DNA of 46,198 nt from Micavibrio_B sp964633355 (GTDB lineage: Bacteria > Pseudomonadota > Alphaproteobacteria > Micavibrionales > Micavibrionaceae), in assembly GCA_964633355.1 (NCBI GenBank), contig CAZWGO010000016.1:1-46198 (forward strand). Direction: 5' to 3'. The translations under genes and the position numbers were made by a program. The notes under the pieces are model-generated. The model was not told the origin of the DNA. It searched no databases and saw only the letters and a program-made list of their open reading frames with translations. The first letter of the stretch is position 1, and each line of letters opens with the position of its first letter. Below are positions 30,674 to 38,608 of the stretch, piece after piece.

Positions 30674-32023
30674 TTAAGATACGCTGCGCAGTTTTACCGC
30701 ACGGTTTGGCTGAACGTCCGGACGACCGATCGATACATAATGGAACCCGCGTGACTGCATTTCCTGAAGCTTATAAATATTGCGCAGATCGATCAGGCGC
30801 GGTGTATTCATGCTCGCCTCAATACGGTCCAGCTGCAATGCACGAAACTCATTCCACTCTGTCAAAATAACCAGCGCGTCGGCTTTGTCAGCGATAGCAT
30901 AAGGTTCATCGAACCACTCGACGTCGTTCAATACTTTTTTCGCGTGCTCCATCGCCGCTGGATCATGCGCGGCAATAATTGCGCCCGCTGCTTGTAAAAT
31001 CGGCACGATCACCAGTGATGGCGCATCGCGGATATCGTCGGTATTGGGTTTAAACGCGATACCGAGAATGCCGATCTTCTTGCCTTTGACGTCGCCGCCG
31101 CAAGCGTCGATGATACGCTGCGCCATATCTTTCTGGCGCTTGGCGTTTGATTCAACAACCGCATCGACAATGGTCTGCGGCGCGCCGTGCATTTCGCCAA
31201 TCTGGACCAGGGCCAGCGTATCTTTCGGGAAACAGGAGCCGCCATAGCCGGGGCCTGCATGCAAGAATTTTCCGCCGATACGACCATCAAGGCCCATGGC
31301 GCGGGAAAGATCCTGCACATTGCCGCCCGCTTTTTCGCAGAGATTGGCCATCTCGTTGATGAATGTAATCTTGGTCGCCAGAAATGCATTACTCGCATAT
31401 TTGATCAGTTCCGAAGTCTCAGGCGTAGTCACCACCATCGGCGTTTCATTGAGATATAGCGGACGATAAAGGTTTCTCATGACTTCGGTTGCACGTTCGC
31501 TATCGGTGCCGATGACGACGCGGTCTGGGCGCATGAAGTCATTGATCGCCGCGCCTTCGCGCAGGAATTCAGGATTGGAACAGACATCGAATTCCGCATT
31601 AGGATTTACGCGGCGGATAATCTCCGCAACTTTACGGGCGGTACCGACCGGCACTGTCGACTTGGTGACGATGACTGTATATTTTTCTATATGTTGGGCG
31701 ATTTCTTCAGCGGCGGCAAAAACATATTTCATATCCGCATGACCATCTTCCGGACGCGGCGGCGTACCGACCGCAATAAAGACGGCATCCGCGCCTTTCA
31801 TGGCTTCGGCCAAATCGGTCGTGAAATTCAACCGCTTTGCCTGGACCTGCTTTTCGATCAAATCATCGAGGCCCGGCTCATAAATCGGCACGCCGCCGTT
31901 TTTTAGCATTTCGATCTTGGAGACGTCCTTGTCGACGCAAGTGACTTCAATCCCGAATTCCGCGAAACATGTGCCGGAAACGAGTCCGACATATCCAGTG
32001 CCTACAACGCCGATGCGTATCAT
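30674..32023 (-). CDS. ugd: UDP-glucose 6-dehydrogenase
   Basis: 449 residues. It oxidises UDP-glucose to UDP-glucuronate with two NAD+ for capsule, LPS or exopolysaccharide. The N-terminal Rossmann motif is IGVVGTGYVGLVSG. The central domain has the catalytic Cys264 in PGYGGSCFPKDT, with conserved Lys in ITFINEMANLCE context. The C-terminal UDP-binding domain contains LGIAFKPNTDDIRDAPS. Usual length and high similarity leave little doubt. It is the first gene of a ugd-cysQ pair. An ExoD gene elsewhere in the window also points to surface polysaccharide. Confidence 0.95.
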   Translation of the reverse strand: MIRIGVVGTGYVGLVSGTCFAEFGIEVTCVDKDVSKIEMLKNGGVPIYEPGLDDLIEKQVQAKRLNFTTDLAEAMKGADAVFIAVGTPPRPEDGHADMKYVFAAAEEIAQHIEKYTVIVTKSTVPVGTARKVAEIIRRVNPNAEFDVCSNPEFLREGAAINDFMRPDRVVIGTDSERATEVMRNLYRPLYLNETPMVVTTPETSELIKYASNAFLATKITFINEMANLCEKAGGNVQDLSRAMGLDGRIGGKFLHAGPGYGGSCFPKDTLALVQIGEMHGAPQTIVDAVVESNAKRQKDMAQRIIDACGGDVKGKKIGILGIAFKPNTDDIRDAPSLVIVPILQAAGAIIAAHDPAAMEHAKKVLNDVEWFDEPYAIADKADALVILTEWNEFRALQLDRIEASMNTPRLIDLRNIYKLQEMQSRGFHYVSIGRPDVQPNRAVKLRSVS

Positions 32024-32089
32024 TTTTGAAAAACCTCTTTTTTTCTTGCAGATTTGGCCGAAACCTAGCGGATTTCAGGCCGTCATGGA

Positions 32090-32115
32090 AGGTTTTTTCG
32101 CATTTGCGAAAACCT
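32090..32115. other. Hairpin upstream of sapC
   Basis: AGGTTT-TT-TCGCA-TT-TGCGA-AAACCT folds into an 11-bp stem with a two-base bulge. It lies in the divergent ugd/sapC region, just upstream of the candidate sapC promoter, and could be an operator. Confidence 0.45.
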
Positions 32116-32125
32116 GCCTCGACAA

Positions 32126-32154
32126 TTGCCTAATGGCATTGAAAACTATATGCT
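32126..32154 (+). promoter_or_regulatory. Candidate sigma-70 promoter of sapC
   Basis: TTGCCT (32126-32131), 17-bp spacer, TATGCT (32149-32154), 27 bp before ATG 32181. Each box matches 4 of 6 consensus bases. Confidence 0.4.
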
Positions 32155-32180
32155 TTGGACGCTTTTAACCAAGGATATCC

Positions 32181-32933
32181 ATGACCGCCCAAGCTCCGCA
32201 TAATTTTCCGCTTTTTTATAAAAACCCTGTTCCCCTGGATGCCCAGCGCCATAGCGACCTTTCCCTGAAGCAAGATTTTGGTTTGAATTTTACCAAAGAG
32301 ATCAATGCGGTGCCGATCAATTTGATCGAAATGCCGCAAATATGCCATTTTTACCCCATCGCATTCAGCCCCGACGACAACGCGACGCCTGTTGCGATTT
32401 TAGGCCTACGCGACAATGAAAACCTTTTTTTGAATAAAAAAGGCGAATGGGCGTCCGGCGCGTATATCCCTGCCTATATTAGACGCTATCCCTTTATTTT
32501 TTCGGAAATGCCGGAAAGCGACCAACTGACACTTTGTGTCGATTATGACGACATAACGGTCGAAAAAGACGGTGATGCCCCGTTTTTTGACGATAAGGGG
32601 GAGCCGACCAGCCTTTCCAAGAACGCGCTGGAATTCTGCAAATCCTATCATGCTGCCGCCCGCCAGACGGTAGAGTTTTCCAAGGCGCTTCATGACAACG
32701 ACTTACTCATTACACGTCAGGCGGAGATCCAGATCCCGAATGGCCGCAAGATCAATTTCTCGGGCTTCCGTATTATCGACGAAGCAAAACTGGCCGAACT
32801 GGACGATAAGAAATTCCTCGAATTCCGCAAAAAAGGCTGGTTGCCGTTCCTCTACGCCCATCTATTCTCGGGCATGCAATGGCAAACCTTGACCCGCCTT
32901 CTGAACGAGCGGCTGCCTTCTCAGGCCAATTGA
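32181..32933 (+). CDS. SapC family protein
   Basis: 250 residues, no signal peptide. The pattern FYPIAFSPDDNATPVAILGL, then WASGAYIPAYIRRYPFIF and LCVDYDD matches the SapC family (PF07277), named from a Campylobacter S-layer cluster and common in alphaproteobacteria. The biochemical role is unknown. The C-terminal half (GFRIIDEAKLAEL...WLPFLYAHLFSGMQW) is also typical. AAGGAT precedes the ATG. It is monocistronic and divergent from ugd. Confidence 0.88.
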   Translation: MTAQAPHNFPLFYKNPVPLDAQRHSDLSLKQDFGLNFTKEINAVPINLIEMPQICHFYPIAFSPDDNATPVAILGLRDNENLFLNKKGEWASGAYIPAYIRRYPFIFSEMPESDQLTLCVDYDDITVEKDGDAPFFDDKGEPTSLSKNALEFCKSYHAAARQTVEFSKALHDNDLLITRQAEIQIPNGRKINFSGFRIIDEAKLAELDDKKFLEFRKKGWLPFLYAHLFSGMQWQTLTRLLNERLPSQAN

Positions 32934-33056
32934 TACAAAATTACCGAATTCACAGCATTTTGACCCCGGTAGCTTGAAAAACTTGCCGGGGCTTTGCGTC
33001 TTATGGTAGCTGTGTTCCCATTCCAAAATAACAGTGAGCCAAGAGGGGCATATCGA

Positions 33057-33593
33057 ATGGCGAAAATCGGGGCGCAAAAAGCCGCCAATATGACAGGGGT
33101 TTCAAAAGCAACAATTCAGCGCGCGATGAAATCGGGCCGTTTGTCTTATGAAGTCGACGAGCACGGTCAGAAATTGATCGATACATCTGAACTCGAGCGC
33201 GTATTTACCATCAAGGCAGATGCCTCTTCGGCATCCGAAGCCATGATCAAGGCCGAATTGCAAAAAGCTACCGACATGCTGGAAATGGAACGCATGAAAA
33301 TGCGCCTTCGCATGCTGGAAGATCAATTGCACATTACCCAGCAAACGTTGGAAGATGTCAAAGAACAGCGCGACCAGTGGCAAAAACAGGCCCATCAGGT
33401 TTTGATCACCAGCCAGCATTCCCAGAAAGCGGCAGAGGAATTGAAACAGGAACTCAAAGACCGCGATGCGCGCGAGAAAGAAATCCGCCAGAAACAAATG
33501 GAAATGCGCATGAAACGCATGCAGGCGCAAAACCAGAACCAAGAACCGGCGCAAACCGCCACGATCTGGACCAAGCTCTTCAAACGGGCTTAA
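33057..33593 (+). CDS. HTH protein with long coiled coil (KfrA-like plan)
   Basis: 178 residues. The N-terminal 45 residues form a MerR/excisionase-like helix-turn-helix (AQKAANMTGVSKATIQRAMKS, shown in part: AANMTGVSKATIQRAMK) with a short wing. Residues about 60-165 form a highly charged coiled coil, rich in Glu, Lys, Gln and Met. The C-terminus reads ATIWTKLFKRA. This plan resembles plasmid KfrA-type proteins, but the gene is chromosomal in context. The start is ATG 33057, 8 nt after GAGGGG; the frame extends to 32994 without support. It could be a nucleoid- or plasmid-partition-type protein. Confidence 0.68.
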   Translation: MAKIGAQKAANMTGVSKATIQRAMKSGRLSYEVDEHGQKLIDTSELERVFTIKADASSASEAMIKAELQKATDMLEMERMKMRLRMLEDQLHITQQTLEDVKEQRDQWQKQAHQVLITSQHSQKAAEELKQELKDRDAREKEIRQKQMEMRMKRMQAQNQNQEPAQTATIWTKLFKRA

Positions 33594-33603
33594 TTTAAAT
33601 TAT

Positions 33604-33710
33604 TGTCATTCTGAGCCCCGCACAACCGCTGCGCGGTTTGCGAGGATAAACTCCGCGAAGAATCTTTTATAACGTTCCACGAAAAATCCTTCGCTTTGCT
33701 CAGGATGACA
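33604..33710. repeat. Dispersed palindromic element of the GTCATCCTGAGC type
   Basis: TGTCATTCTGAGC (33604-33616) pairs with GCTCAGGATGACA (33698-33710), one mismatch, enclosing AACCGC-TGC-GCGGTT (33624-33638) and paired GAAGAATC/GGATTTTTC segments. This sequence type is a widespread extragenic repeat in many bacterial genomes. It fills the gap before the next gene. Confidence 0.8.
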
Positions 33711-33739
33711 GCTCTTTAAACTTCAGGCATACTGAATCT

Positions 33740-34375
33740 ATGAAACTATGCCTGTTTATCGCCACCCTCATTTGCCTCTTTATATCATCAGCCCACGCAC
33801 AAACACCTGTCGAAAAATTTACCGGCACCGGCAAACCCTTGATTGGCAATCTTTTCGGCCCGAAGAAAATTCCTGCGCCGACGCCAGACCAAATCGATGA
33901 ATCGATTGCTCTTTACGATCAATGTAAAAAAGAAGATATGATCTCCAAATATTATGACTGCGATTGCTTGTCGGCGGATTTCCTCCAGCGCCGCCGGTTA
34001 AATCCGGACGAACAGCAATATGCTCTGGTTGATCAATCCCGCCGTCAATGCGCCAATAAAGTAGACATCGCCGGAGGCTCGTATCAAAGCTGTATAAGCT
34101 GGGCGCCTCAGCTGCGCGGCGATTACGAAGAATATTGTGAGTGCTATGCGAATAGTTTTGCCAAAACTTTTGCCAAGAACCCGACCGATTCCGTGCGAGG
34201 GCGCGAGATTATGATGACCCGAGCTTTAACCGGCTGTAATAACGGCAACGAACTGGCGGAAAAACGCGCACGGCAAAACTTGATCAATAGGCTGAAACAA
34301 CAAGGCGTTTACGAATCCCTGTTTCCTGGCGCTAGAATAAATCTTCCAGCAGAACAGCGTTCGAACCTGAATTAA
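33740..34375 (+). CDS. Secreted cysteine-rich hypothetical protein
   Basis: 211 residues with a Sec signal peptide (about 1-20, ending AHAQ). No family is recognised. The mature part has cysteine pairs in YDQCKKEDMISKYYDCDC, then RRQCANK, YQSCISW, YCECYAN and TGCNNG. At least seven cysteines would allow several periplasmic disulfides. The C-terminal region is basic and helical. It starts shortly after the palindromic element; no clear Shine-Dalgarno is seen. The 3' end overlaps convergent acyl-CoA dehydrogenase by 44 nt. Confidence 0.72.
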   Translation: MKLCLFIATLICLFISSAHAQTPVEKFTGTGKPLIGNLFGPKKIPAPTPDQIDESIALYDQCKKEDMISKYYDCDCLSADFLQRRRLNPDEQQYALVDQSRRQCANKVDIAGGSYQSCISWAPQLRGDYEEYCECYANSFAKTFAKNPTDSVRGREIMMTRALTGCNNGNELAEKRARQNLINRLKQQGVYESLFPGARINLPAEQRSNLN

Positions 34376-36023
34376 TCGTGGTCAGCAATCCTGCGCTTTG
34401 CGACAGGATATGCGTCATAAAAAATTCAGCTTTGGCCTTCTTGCGCCGTGCGAAATCTCCTTCACCCGGCAATGCCAGAACCGACCGCGCCAGCATTACG
34501 CCGCCCGCCGTAATCCCGAACAATTTGAGATACGGCACCGCAATCGCCGCCAGAAGATCCGGATTTTTTGCATTCTCGACAATGAATTTCGTGGCAGTTT
34601 CAAGATGCCCCAAGGCAGCTAAAACCGTTTGATCCGGATAGGCTTTGACCTGTTCCCTCGCCCCAGCAATCCAAGCAAAAGCTGCCGCGCCGCCATCCCT
34701 CAACACTTTACGGAAGACGAGATCATTCGACTGAATGCCATTCGTGCCTTCATAAATCGGCAAAATCCGCGCATCGCGGTAATATTGGGCAACGCCTGTT
34801 TCCTCGATAAAGCCCATTCCGCCATGCACCTGCACAGCGGTTGATGTCACTTCACAGGCGATATCCGTGCCCCACGCCTTCACAACAGGCGTCAAAAGAT
34901 CGACCAGCATCTGCGCCTGCTTGTCGCCCGCACGCGCCAGATCAAGGTGAAGCGCCGCTTCATAGGAAAGCGCCCGCGCCGCCTCGACCTGCGATGCCAT
35001 GGATAAAATCATGCGCTTGATATCCGGATGCTCGGAGATCGTCACCGTATCGCCGCCCGCTAAAGGCTTTCCTTGTTTACGATCCTTGGCATAGGCAATG
35101 GCTGCCTGAAGGGCACGATCTGCAATTGCCACGCCCTGCAAACCGACAGAGAGCCGCGCATTGTTCATCATAGTGAACATGCATTTCAAACCTTCGTTTT
35201 CGCGGCCTAACAGATAGCCGATCGCGCCATCCGTATCGCCGAATGACATCGTCGCGGTCGGCGAGCCGTGAATCCCGAGCTTATGTTCCAAAGAAACGCA
35301 TTTCAGATCGTTGCGTTTCCTATCTGCCCCAAGAAATTTAGGTACTAGAAACAATGAGATACCACGAGTTCCTTCCGGTGCATCTGGAAGTCGTGCCAAA
35401 ACGAGATGAATGATATTGTCGGTAAAATCATGCTCCCCATAGGTAATAAAAATCTTCTGCCCATAAATACGGTACGTCCCGTCACCATTTGGGGCGGCTT
35501 TTGAGCGCAGCAAAGCGAGATCGGACCCCGCCTGCGGCTCGGTCAAATTCATCGTGCCGGTCCATTCACCGGAGATCAGCTTGGCGAGATAGATTTCTTT
35601 CTGCTCATCCGTGCCCCAAGTGTGAATAGCATCGACCGCGCCCTGATTGAGAAGAGGGCAAAGACCGAAAGCCATATTTGCCGCCTGCCACATTTCCTGA
35701 ACCGGAAAAGATAAAACCCATGGCAGACCTTGCCCGCCAAAATCAGGATCGAACGGCACCGCGTTCCAGCCGCCATCGCAATATTGTTTATAGGCTTCCT
35801 TGAAGCCCGGAGAGGTTGTGACAACGCCGTCCTGAACCTTGGCCGGTATTTTATCGCCAACCGCATTCAATGGCGCCAACACGCCGGAAGCCAGCTTACC
35901 CGCCTCCTCCAGAATAGCTTCGACCATCGAGGCGTCCAGATCATCCCGCTTAAGAGCATCCAGTTTGGTTACGCTAGATAACAGGAAGTTCATATCTTCA
36001 ATCGGCGGGGTATAATCTGGCAT
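34332..36023 (-). CDS. Acyl-CoA dehydrogenase (DmdC/AcdB-like, long form)
   Basis: 563 residues, about 150 longer than medium-chain acyl-CoA dehydrogenases. Seen are the N-terminal helix domain, the flavin motif MNLTEPQAGSDLALLRSKA, FITYGEHDFTDN, ISLFLVPKFLG, and the catalytic glutamate in LPIYEGTNGIQ. The C-terminal ~120 residues match the Acyl-CoA_dh_C extension found in 3-methylmercaptopropionyl-CoA dehydrogenase DmdC and related fatty-acid enzymes. Substrate cannot be told from sequence alone. It is monocistronic; a twin-hairpin repeat lies upstream. Confidence 0.9.
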   Translation of the reverse strand: MPDYTPPIEDMNFLLSSVTKLDALKRDDLDASMVEAILEEAGKLASGVLAPLNAVGDKIPAKVQDGVVTTSPGFKEAYKQYCDGGWNAVPFDPDFGGQGLPWVLSFPVQEMWQAANMAFGLCPLLNQGAVDAIHTWGTDEQKEIYLAKLISGEWTGTMNLTEPQAGSDLALLRSKAAPNGDGTYRIYGQKIFITYGEHDFTDNIIHLVLARLPDAPEGTRGISLFLVPKFLGADRKRNDLKCVSLEHKLGIHGSPTATMSFGDTDGAIGYLLGRENEGLKCMFTMMNNARLSVGLQGVAIADRALQAAIAYAKDRKQGKPLAGGDTVTISEHPDIKRMILSMASQVEAARALSYEAALHLDLARAGDKQAQMLVDLLTPVVKAWGTDIACEVTSTAVQVHGGMGFIEETGVAQYYRDARILPIYEGTNGIQSNDLVFRKVLRDGGAAAFAWIAGAREQVKAYPDQTVLAALGHLETATKFIVENAKNPDLLAAIAVPYLKLFGITAGGVMLARSVLALPGEGDFARRKKAKAEFFMTHILSQSAGLLTTINSGSNAVLLEDLF

Positions 36024-36095
36024 GGGAAGGCTCCTTATCCACTTGATGGTAAAGGAAAATAGTTAATTTGTCAGGAGCCTTCTTTCCTTTTAAAG

Positions 36096-36196
36096 CCTTC
36101 TCCCTTCGGGAGAAGGTTGGATGAGGGGCGGTGTTCCGGCCATCACAACACGTCGTTCTATTGTCCCTCACCCCACCCTCTCCCGGAGGGAGAGGG
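36096..36196. repeat. Twin-hairpin extragenic repeat (CCTTCTCCC / CCCTCTCCC)
   Basis: CCTTCTCCC-TTC-GGGAGAAGG (36096-36116) and CCCTCTCCC-GGA-GGGAGAGGG (36176-36196) flank a segment whose edges also pair (ATGAGGG with CCCTCA). It is a common type of dispersed bacterial palindrome. It sits between two minus-strand genes. Confidence 0.82.
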
Positions 36197-36215
36197 AAAG
36201 CAGGAAAACAAAAAA

Positions 36216-36237
36216 GGACGAAGCCTAAACTTCGTCC
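36216..36237 (-). terminator. Intrinsic terminator after the 78-residue gene
   Basis: GGACGAAG-CCTAAA-CTTCGTCC; read on the minus strand it ends in TTTTTT, 26 nt after the stop at 36263. Confidence 0.88.
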
Positions 36238-36262
36238 CTTCGCGTCTTCGCTTTTAAAACTC

Positions 36263-36499
36263 TTACGAACCGCAAACAAACTTATATTGCTGACTTTTCT
36301 CAACTATACGAACTAAACCTGACTGCCCCTTATTTTCACAAACAGCATTGCCGATATCTTTTTTAGCTACAGGTAAGCTAGGCAGTTGGTTTGTTTTTAT
36401 ATCATAAATTGCCCCTACACCTTGAATGAAGCCAACACCGGCAGCTGTATATGCAACTACCAAAAATCCTGATAATTTAAGTTTCTCTATTTTTGTCAT
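36263..36499 (-). CDS. Small membrane-associated hypothetical protein, 78 residues
   Basis: No family is recognised. An N-terminal hydrophobic stretch (LSGFLVVAYTAAGVGFIQGV) after three charged residues is a transmembrane or uncleaved signal segment. The rest is a short periplasmic region with two cysteines (NAVCENKG and KFVCGS), which could form a disulfide. AGGAG lies 7 nt before ATG 36499 and a strong terminator follows, both supporting a real gene. It diverges from the transglycosylase. Confidence 0.68.
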   Translation of the reverse strand: MTKIEKLKLSGFLVVAYTAAGVGFIQGVGAIYDIKTNQLPSLPVAKKDIGNAVCENKGQSGLVRIVEKSQQYKFVCGS

Positions 36500-36573
36500 A
36501 CCATTTCTCCTGATTAACCCTCAAATAAGGCATGAAGTTTAAATTGTTAAACTTTATGGAATTAGCCTGAATC

Positions 36574-36588
36574 TGGCACGACCCTTGC
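36574..36588 (+). promoter_or_regulatory. Sigma-54 promoter of the transglycosylase gene
   Basis: TGGCACG-ACCC-TTGC matches the -24/-12 consensus TGGCACG-N4-TTGC(A/T) at every fixed position, with G after TTGC. It lies 40 bp before ATG 36629, giving a start of transcription near 36600. Confidence 0.75.
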
Positions 36589-36628
36589 GAATACATTCAT
36601 TCAGATAAGGGAAATTTGGCTTAAAACC

Positions 36629-37561
36629 ATGAATTACGGCATCAAAACACCTTCCGGTAACGATCTTCAGGCTTTGGCGAACCGCGCCGGGGCAAAAATT
36701 ACCAATGCCATCCAGTCGGCCTCGGCGAAAACCGGCGTCGGCTTTTCCTATTTACTCCAGCAAGCCAATGTCGAGAGCAGCTTTAGAACCGACGTCAAAG
36801 CCAAGGGCAGCTCTGCCACCGGCCTTTACCAGTTTATCGATTCCACATGGCTCGCCATGGTCAAGGAAAACGGCGCGAAATACGGTCTGGAAAAATATGC
36901 CGACCAAATCTCCGATAACGGGCGCGTGGCCAATAAATCCGTCAAAAACCAGATTTTAGCTCTTCGCAAAAACCCTGAAATTGCCTCGGCCATGGCCGCC
37001 GAATACGCAGCCGATAACAAAGAATATCTCCAAAGCACCGTCGGCGGCGAAATCGGCTCGACAGAACTCTATATGGCTCATTTCATGGGCCCCGGCGGTG
37101 CCGCCAAATTCCTTTCCAAAATGCAGGACAATCCCGACGCCATTGGTGCGAAGAGTTTCTCAAGCGCTGCCTGCTCCAATAAAAACGTCTTCTATAAAGA
37201 AAACGGTAAGCCTCGCACCTTGTCCGAAATCTATGCTTTCTTTGATAGGAAATTCGACGGTGGCACGGACAGCACAACAGCCACTACTCAATATGCCGAT
37301 GCTTCCGACTATATGAGCGAAGGTGCCAAAGCCGCTTTGAGATCCCCGACATTCACCTCGGGCCGCTCAAATATTTTTGATGAGAATACAGGCTCATGGT
37401 TCTCGACATCGAATCCAAAAGCCGTTCAATTGAATGCCATGGCGATTGCATCAAACGGCACGATCTCCGGCCTGTCCGGCGCATTATCCAATCCAGTCGA
37501 TATCATGCAGATCATGGAACTGGCATCACTGCACAACGATCAAAAACGATATAACGCCTAA
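36629..37561 (+). CDS. Lytic transglycosylase (SLT domain), possibly flagellar
   Basis: 310 residues. The SLT fold is near the N-terminus (about 25-160): the catalytic Glu49 in QQANVESSF, then SSATGLYQFIDSTWL and LYMAHFMGPGGAAKFL. There is no Sec signal peptide, unlike house-keeping Slt/Mlt enzymes. This and the sigma-54 promoter suggest export through the flagellar apparatus, as for rod-associated muramidases. The C-terminal 100 residues are Ser/Thr/Asn-rich and of low complexity. The Shine-Dalgarno AAGGGA lies unusually far (16 nt) from the ATG. The stop overlaps that of convergent Sua5 by 4 nt. Confidence 0.88.
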   Translation: MNYGIKTPSGNDLQALANRAGAKITNAIQSASAKTGVGFSYLLQQANVESSFRTDVKAKGSSATGLYQFIDSTWLAMVKENGAKYGLEKYADQISDNGRVANKSVKNQILALRKNPEIASAMAAEYAADNKEYLQSTVGGEIGSTELYMAHFMGPGGAAKFLSKMQDNPDAIGAKSFSSAACSNKNVFYKENGKPRTLSEIYAFFDRKFDGGTDSTTATTQYADASDYMSEGAKAALRSPTFTSGRSNIFDENTGSWFSTSNPKAVQLNAMAIASNGTISGLSGALSNPVDIMQIMELASLHNDQKRYNA

Positions 37562-38559
37562 GACGCTTCCGCCGCGCGTCTTAAACGGTCATTGATCGCA
37601 ATCCCGATATCTTTGTCCGGAACATCCATCACCGCAATGCGTTTATGATCCGATCTATCCAGTTGTTTCAGGTAGGCGAATAAATTCGCTGCGGCTTCCA
37701 ATAAATCGCCTTTTTCACTTAAATTCCGAAATGAATCTTTCGGCATATCCTTGGCAAATCCGCCGTTTTTCAACCCCATAAATTTAACCGAGCCGAACGC
37801 CAGCAAAGCTTCGCCTTCTTCAACATCGACGGCTTTCAAACGGATCGGTATATTCGGCGCATAATGTTTAAGGAGTTGCCCCGGCGATTTCGGCGCATGT
37901 TGTTTTACATCGAATTCATAAGAAATTTTTTTGCCCAAGACTTCTTCAATATCTTCCGCCGTGATTGCGCCCGGACGAAGGATAACTGGATGATCGCCGC
38001 TTAAATCCAGCACGGTCGATTCCAGACCGAATTTTGCATTGCCTCCCGCCAGAATAAACTGCACGGCCTCGCCCAGACTATCCGATACATGATGCGGCGA
38101 GGTTGGCGATAACTGCCCTGACTTATTAGCACTGGGCGCTGCGATCGGCACGCCCGCTTTCTCGATGAGTTGCAATGCTGTCGGATGCGCAGGAATACGC
38201 ACGGCAATTGTCGGCAATCCTGCCGTGACCAATTCGCTGATCATTGAATTTTCCCGCCTTGGCAAAATCATCGTGAGCGGGCCCGGCCAGAATTTATCCG
38301 CCAGCGCCAAGGCACGTTCATCAAAGATCGCATGTTCTTCCAGCATGGCAACATTCGCGCCATGGGATATAATTGGGTTAAAACTCGGGCGGCCCTTGGC
38401 AGCAAAAATTTTAGCCACGGCCTGACCGTCCAAAGCATTGGCTCCGAGCCCGTAAACCGTCTCCGTTGGAAACGCAACCAGCTCGCCATCCAAAATCAAT
38501 TGAGCGGCATCGGTTAAAGATTGGTCGGTAGCGGGCAAAATGCGTGTCATTTGAGGCAT
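37558..38559 (-). CDS. L-threonylcarbamoyladenylate synthase (Sua5/TsaC family)
   Basis: 333 residues. The N-terminal YrdC domain (about 8-200) makes threonylcarbamoyl-AMP from threonine, bicarbonate and ATP for the t6A modification of tRNA. Motifs are FPTETVYGLGANA, KIFAAKGRPSFNPII, PGPLTMILPR, PAPSANKSG-like PIAAPSANKSGQLSPTSPHH and STVLDL. The C-terminal ~120 residues form the Sua5 domain joined through SPGQLLKHYAP, so it is the long Sua5 form rather than short TsaC. It converges on the transglycosylase and diverges from the ParA gene. Confidence 0.93.
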   Translation of the reverse strand: MPQMTRILPATDQSLTDAAQLILDGELVAFPTETVYGLGANALDGQAVAKIFAAKGRPSFNPIISHGANVAMLEEHAIFDERALALADKFWPGPLTMILPRRENSMISELVTAGLPTIAVRIPAHPTALQLIEKAGVPIAAPSANKSGQLSPTSPHHVSDSLGEAVQFILAGGNAKFGLESTVLDLSGDHPVILRPGAITAEDIEEVLGKKISYEFDVKQHAPKSPGQLLKHYAPNIPIRLKAVDVEEGEALLAFGSVKFMGLKNGGFAKDMPKDSFRNLSEKGDLLEAAANLFAYLKQLDRSDHKRIAVMDVPDKDIGIAINDRLRRAAEAS

Positions 38560-38580
38560 AAATAAAGATATTATTGAAAA

Positions 38581-38597
38581 AAGGAAACCCTTTCCTT
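38581..38597. other. Hairpin upstream of parA
   Basis: AAGGAAA-CCC-TTTCCTT is a perfect 7-bp stem 11 nt before the ParA start codon, between divergent sua5 and parA. It overlaps any ribosome-binding site and may modulate translation or be an operator. Confidence 0.45.
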
Positions 38598-38608
38598 AAG
38601 TTGGCCCC

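Noticed and set aside
32964..32991. CCCCGG/CCGGGG hairpin after sapC as terminator.
   Set aside because: Only six base pairs with a 16-nt loop and no T-run; too weak to call.
35998..36303. A 101-codon minus-strand frame after the 78-residue gene.
   Set aside because: It is made mostly of the twin-hairpin repeat and the terminator, so it is not a gene.
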